Shown one piece after another: positions 15,150 through 18,086 of a stretch of 18,086 nt of DNA (position 1 is the first letter of the stretch; the number at the start of each line of letters is the position of its first letter). The position numbers and the translations under genes were made by a program. The notes beneath the pieces are model-generated. The model saw nothing but the letters and a program-made list of their open reading frames with translations. It did not search any database and was not told the origin of the DNA. This DNA comes from an uncultured Candidatus Saccharibacteria bacterium (GTDB taxonomy: Bacteria > Patescibacteriota > Saccharimonadia > Saccharimonadales > Saccharimonadaceae), in contig CALGXX010000020.1 in NCBI GenBank assembly GCA_937935245.1, positions 1-18,086 on the forward strand, given 5' to 3'.

Positions 15150-15482
15150 ATGAAACTGACGAAAAAGCAAAAAATAATGTTGGATTTTATCGATGGATTT
15201 ATAAAGGGCAATGGCTATAGTCCGACGCTTCGGGAAATTATGCGCGCCTTAGGCTATAAATCGGTATCGACAGTGGCAAAACACGTTGATAATTTGGTGA
15301 CTGCGGGATTTTTAGAGAAGCAGGACGGTGAAGTTAGGTCTTTGACGTTGAGTAGTGAGAAAAAAGAAGTTTGGTGGCAGAATTTAGCGAAAGAAATTAA
15401 GAAGAGAGAAGCCGAAGATGATGAAAAATCACGTTCGGAAGTGGAGATTTTAAAAAAAGCATTGGAAATTGTCCGTCAGTAA
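15150..15482 (+). CDS. LexA-like winged-helix DNA-binding protein without peptidase domain
   Basis: A 110-residue protein. Residues 1-65 match the LexA N-terminal DNA-binding domain: MKLTKKQKIMLDFIDGFI, then GYSPTLREIMRALGYKS, VSTVAKHVDNLVTAGFLEK and a wing ending VRSLTL. The Ala-Gly cleavage site and Ser/Lys S24 peptidase domain of true LexA are absent. Instead there is a short charged helix (VWWQNLAKEIKKREAEDDEKS to the end) that may dimerise. RecA-stimulated self-cleavage is therefore not expected. The start at 15150 is preferred: an upstream in-frame ATG at 15132 would put the -10 box inside the gene. It is divergent from the Wzy operon and a candidate regulator of it. The stop codon is directly followed by the tRNA promoter. 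Confidence 0.88.
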   Translation: MKLTKKQKIMLDFIDGFIKGNGYSPTLREIMRALGYKSVSTVAKHVDNLVTAGFLEKQDGEVRSLTLSSEKKEVWWQNLAKEIKKREAEDDEKSRSEVEILKKALEIVRQ

Positions 15483-15483
15483 C

Positions 15484-15512
15484 TTTACAACTATTCAAAA
15501 ACTCGCTATAAT
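15484..15512 (+). promoter_or_regulatory. tRNA-Asn promoter
   Basis: TTTACA (15484-15489), 17-base spacer, TATAAT (15507-15512). The -10 ends 11 bases before the mature tRNA 5' end. The -35 begins one base after the LexA-like stop codon. Confidence 0.75.
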
Positions 15513-15523
15513 ACAAGACATAT

Positions 15524-15598
15524 TCCGGCATAGCTCAGTGGTAGAGCGGTTGGCTGTTAACCAATAGGTCGCTGGTTCGAGCCCAGCTGCCGGAGCCA
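15524..15598 (+). tRNA. tRNA-Asn (anticodon GTT), CCA encoded
   Basis: A 75-base cloverleaf. Acceptor arm TCCGGCA (15524-15530) pairs with TGCCGGA (15588-15594), followed by discriminator G and genome-encoded CCA (15596-15598). The D arm is AGCTCAGTGGTAGAGC. The anticodon loop CTGTTAA carries GTT at 15556-15558 and the T loop contains GTTCGAG. GUU-anticodon tRNAs are substrates for queuosine modification at the wobble base, which fits the transporter gene immediately downstream. Confidence 0.97.
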
Positions 15599-15613
15599 AA
15601 TTAGTTTTCTATG

Positions 15614-15640
15614 AAGCTGTCCTTAATAGGGCAGTTTTAT
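15614..15640 (+). terminator. Weak hairpin terminator after tRNA-Asn
   Basis: AAGCTGTCC (15614-15622), a 6-base loop TTAATA and GGGCAGTTTT can form a stem with a CTGTCC/GGGCAG core (one G-U), extended by G-U and A-U pairs, running into a short T tract. The short T run and wobbles suggest partial termination, so read-through into the transporter gene is possible. Confidence 0.5.
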
Positions 15641-15665
15641 GTAGGTTATTTAACGGATATATTTT

Positions 15666-16343
15666 ATGAAAAAAACTTTCAAATATTACGACATTATTTT
15701 AGCTGTATTTGCTGCTATATTATTAATCTCTAATTTAGCAGGGACTAAATTAATTGCTTTTGGTCCGATTATTACAGATGGCGGAGCTATTTTATTCCCA
15801 ATATCTTATATTCTTGGCGATGTCTTAACTGAGATTTACGGCTATAAATATGCTCGACGAGCAATTTGGGTTGGGCTAGGCGTTATGCTTTTGGCAGTGC
15901 TGTGCTTTACAATCGTGCGTTATATGCCACCGGCGCCGGAGTATGCGGATCAGGCTGCATATGAAGCGGTTTTAGGATTCTTCCCGAGGATTGTCGCAGC
16001 TAGCTTAGCCGCATTTTTGACTGGATCATTTTTAAATTCGTTTGTATTGGCGAAATTAAAAGTTAAAACTAAGGGCAAAAAACTATGGTTACGATTAATT
16101 GGATCGACAGTCGTTGGTGAATTATGTGATACTGTAGTATTCGCCTTTGTTGCGTTCGGTGGAATACTTCAGGGAATGAACATGCTGACGTATATTTTGA
16201 TTGGCTGGATATTTAAGACTGTAGTGGAGATTGTTTTCTTGCCTATTACATATCGCGTAATAGATAAGATGAAACAGGTCGAAAAAGTTGATGCTTATGA
16301 CGATAAGACTAACTTTACACCGTTTAGTGTTGACTTGAAATAG
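15666..16343 (+). CDS. yhhQ: VUT-family queuosine precursor transporter (YhhQ-like)
   Basis: A 225-residue membrane protein with about six hydrophobic segments. LLISNLAGTKLI (about residues 19-30), GGAILFPISYILGDVLTEIYG (about 39-59, with the following YKYARRAIW) and the C-terminal VGELCDTVVFAFVAF and LTYILIGWIFKTVVEI are the conserved blocks of the VUT/YhhQ (PF02592) family. Characterised members import queuosine precursors such as preQ1, preQ0 or queuine for tRNA modification. It lies 67 bases after tRNA-Asn(GTT), itself a queuosine-type tRNA. No clear independent promoter was found, only a weak GGA before the ATG, so it may depend on read-through from the tRNA promoter. I saw no preQ1 riboswitch in the leader. 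Confidence 0.88.
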   Translation: MKKTFKYYDIILAVFAAILLISNLAGTKLIAFGPIITDGGAILFPISYILGDVLTEIYGYKYARRAIWVGLGVMLLAVLCFTIVRYMPPAPEYADQAAYEAVLGFFPRIVAASLAAFLTGSFLNSFVLAKLKVKTKGKKLWLRLIGSTVVGELCDTVVFAFVAFGGILQGMNMLTYILIGWIFKTVVEIVFLPITYRVIDKMKQVEKVDAYDDKTNFTPFSVDLK

Positions 16344-16382
16344 TCTGGCTGATCTTTAAAGCATTTTTACAGAACGCTTGTT

Positions 16383-16388
16383 TATAGT
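16383..16388 (+). promoter_or_regulatory. -10 box of the GT2-GT39 gene
   Basis: TATAGT (16383-16388) ends 7 bases before the ATG at 16396. No Shine-Dalgarno and no good -35 are visible. This is the same near-leaderless arrangement as at rmlB and the LexA-like gene, but with a weaker hexamer. Confidence 0.4.
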
Positions 16389-16395
16389 GGTTTGC

Positions 16396-18086
16396 ATGAG
16401 AGCAATAACCACACCCCAACCATTAGCTAGGTCGCGACTTGTTACGTCCGATTCTAGTCCATCGCCGTTTCGGGCGATAGCTAATCCATTTGTCGACATA
16501 GTCGTGCCGGTTCTGAACGAGGAGAAAACTCTTCAAAACAGCATTGAAACGCTTGACGAATATATGATGGAAAATTTGCCATATCGTTATCAGATAACAA
16601 TCGCGGATAACGGCAGTCAAGATAACACTTTAAAAATAGCGAAAAACTTGGCGCAAAATCATCAATCAGTTCGTGTTGTAAGGCTGGCTGAACGCGGTCG
16701 CGGGCGAGCATTAAAGCAAGTCTGGCAAAGCAGTCAGGCGGATATTCTGACGTATATGGATGTCGATTTATCCACTAGCTTGGACGATTTTCTACCGATG
16801 ATTCAGCCGCTTGTGGCGGGCGAAGCTGGCGTGGCGATTGGTTCTCGATTGATGAAAAAATCAAAGACCAGTCGCGGTTTTAAGCGGGAGTTTATTTCAC
16901 GGTGTTATAACAAGATTATAAAATTGACGTCGCGAACCAAATTTAGCGATGCGCAGTGCGGATTTAAGGCAATTCGTCGCGACGTGGCGAAGAGATTTTT
17001 GCCAAAAATTAAGGACAATGAATGGTTCTTCGACACGGAGCTTTTGATTAAAACGGAGCGCGCGGGCGTGCCGATTCACGAGCAGCCCGTTACTTGGATT
17101 GAGGATACTGATAGTCGTGTGAAGATTGTAAAAACTGCGGTCGATGATTTAAAAGGGTTGCATCGAGTTAATAAAGAATTGGACAATCGTTCGCGGTTTG
17201 AGAAAATGACTCTTCCGATTCTGTTGATTGCGACGGGTGCGTTGTATATGTTTGGCGCGATGCATAATGGCATGGCGAATAGCTATTACGCGGCGGCGGT
17301 GCAGGCAGCAAGCCAAAACTGGACGGCGTGGCTGTTTGGTAGTTTGGACGCGGCGAATTATGTTTCAATCGACAAGCCTCCACTGGCGACGATGATAATG
17401 GGACTTAGCGCTCGACTGTTTGGATTTTCCAGCTTTTCAATGTTACTACCAAGTGTATTAGCGGGCGTCGGTTCGGTCTGGCTATTATATTCGGCAGTGA
17501 AACGACAATTCGGCTTCACTAGCGCGATAATTTCTGCAGTCACATTAATGTTAACTCCTGTTGCGGCGTTGATGTTCGGATTTAATAATCCAGATGCTAT
17601 TTTGACATTTATGCTCACCGCCAGCGGTTACGCATTTCTCAGGTCGTTAGAAGGTAGGCGTCCGCTTTTATGGCTCGGTCTGGCGGGACTATTTACGGGG
17701 CTGGCTTTTAATACGAAAATGCTTCAGGGCTTGATGGTTTTGCCTGCGATGGTAATTGTCTATCTAGCGTTCGCCAAGCCGCCAATTGTTACGCGATTTC
17801 TACATTTAATGTTTGCGGGCGTAATTACGACGGTGTCGACTTTATGGTGGAGCGTGCTTGTTTGGCTGACGCCGTCTGGCAATCGACCGTGGGTTGGTAG
17901 TACGAATGACAATAGCATTTGGAGTTTGATTTTTGGCTATAACGGTTTTGGTCGACTATTAGGAAACCGCGGCGGCGGAGGTGGCGGAATTCCTCCGAGT
18001 GGTGCTGGTACGGCAATGGCAAGCCCTGGCGGAATGGGCGGCGGCGCTCCCAGTGGCGGTCATGGTCCTGGAGGGACTGGATTTGG
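16396..18086 (+). CDS. GT2-GT39 fusion glycosyltransferase (YkcC/YkcB-like), partial
   Basis: Translated by hand, 563 codons are open to the right edge; the C-terminus is missing. After about 30 variable residues a GT2 domain follows: VDIVVPVLNEEKTLQNSIE, ITIADNGSQDNT, YMDVDLSTSLDDF (DxD), IGSRLMKKSKTSRG, AQCGFKAIRRDV. Directly behind it (from about residue 272) comes a GT39/ArnT-type membrane part: NGMANSYYAAAVQAAS, YVSIDKPPLATMI, FNNPDAILTFML, FNTKMLQGL, RPWVGSTNDNS and FGYNGFGRLLG. Then a Gly/Pro/Ser-rich stretch begins (from residue 523). In many bacteria the two halves are separate neighbouring genes (YkcC and YkcB in Bacillus). The fused protein could load a sugar on the lipid carrier inside and transfer it outside. 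It is GC-rich (37 G+C in 17281-17340) and uses many GCG codons, unlike the left side. Confidence 0.88.
   Translation, partial: MRAITTPQPLARSRLVTSDSSPSPFRAIANPFVDIVVPVLNEEKTLQNSIETLDEYMMENLPYRYQITIADNGSQDNTLKIAKNLAQNHQSVRVVRLAERGRGRALKQVWQSSQADILTYMDVDLSTSLDDFLPMIQPLVAGEAGVAIGSRLMKKSKTSRGFKREFISRCYNKIIKLTSRTKFSDAQCGFKAIRRDVAKRFLPKIKDNEWFFDTELLIKTERAGVPIHEQPVTWIEDTDSRVKIVKTAVDDLKGLHRVNKELDNRSRFEKMTLPILLIATGALYMFGAMHNGMANSYYAAAVQAASQNWTAWLFGSLDAANYVSIDKPPLATMIMGLSARLFGFSSFSMLLPSVLAGVGSVWLLYSAVKRQFGFTSAIISAVTLMLTPVAALMFGFNNPDAILTFMLTASGYAFLRSLEGRRPLLWLGLAGLFTGLAFNTKMLQGLMVLPAMVIVYLAFAKPPIVTRFLHLMFAGVITTVSTLWWSVLVWLTPSGNRPWVGSTNDNSIWSLIFGYNGFGRLLGNRGGGGGGIPPSGAGTAMASPGGMGGGAPSGGHGPGGTGF

Noticed and set aside
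15599..15665. preQ1-type riboswitch before the queuosine-precursor transporter
   Set aside because: I found no match to the preQ1-I or preQ1-II core motifs; the only structure is the weak tRNA terminator-like hairpin.
16625..17620. Several minus-strand frames of 60-86 codons in 16423-18022
   Set aside because: They are shadows of the GC-rich GT2-GT39 frame, which carries all recognisable motifs.
1..18086. CRISPR array, insertion sequence or integrase-type mobile element
   Set aside because: No direct repeat array, transposase-like frame or terminal inverted repeat pair was seen anywhere in the window.

Overview
The window looks like part of a small, densely packed bacterial genome, most likely a Candidatus Saccharibacteria (TM7)-type member of the Patescibacteria/CPR. 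This assignment rests on recognised protein styles (a LexA-type DNA-binding domain with no peptidase, a GT2-GT39 fusion, a VUT-family queuosine-precursor transporter) and on gaps of only a few bases between genes. It is an inference from reading, not a database result. UGA is used as a stop by several intact genes (stops at 5515, 10090, 11171 and 13718), which argues against the UGA=Gly code of Gracilibacteria/Absconditabacteria.

Almost the whole window is a surface-glycan locus built from several short transcription units in both orientations. (a) 1-1198 (-): a DUF2142 polytopic membrane protein cut by the left edge. (b) 1260-4349 (+): Wzx-type flippase, an RmlD paralog and a GT8-type protein lacking the usual DxD. 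(c) 7084-4357 (-): rmlA, a DPM1-like GT2, a DUF2304 membrane protein and a second GT2. (d) 9602-7178 (-): rmlB-rmlC-rmlD. (e) 9650-10087 (+): a lone HxGH nucleotidylyltransferase. (f) 15115-10090 (-): Wzy/O-antigen-ligase-like protein, polyprenyl-phosphate glycosylphosphotransferase and two GT4 glycosyltransferases, with overlapping reading frames. (g) 15150-15482 (+): a LexA-like winged-helix protein without peptidase, divergent from (f). Then come tRNA-Asn(GTT), a VUT-family transporter, and (16396 to the right edge) a GT2-GT39 fusion with a Gly-rich tail.

Inferred workings: RmlA/B/C/D make dTDP-L-rhamnose. The glycosylphosphotransferase puts the first sugar-phosphate on the lipid carrier, and the GT4, GT2 and possibly GT8 enzymes extend it. 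The flippase exports the repeat unit and the Wzy-like protein polymerises or ligates it. The DPM1-like GT2 with DUF2304, the DUF2142 protein and the GT2-GT39 fusion fit decoration outside the membrane from lipid-linked sugars.

The main structural observation is in the promoters. Several first genes have a TATACT-like -10 box ending 6-9 bases before the ATG and no Shine-Dalgarno sequence, which predicts leaderless or near-leaderless mRNAs. At 15113-15152 two such promoters face each other with exact mirror symmetry, between the LexA-like gene and the Wzy operon. Base composition also changes strongly: one hand-counted 60-base line in the flippase has 14 G+C, one in the GT2-GT39 gene has 37.
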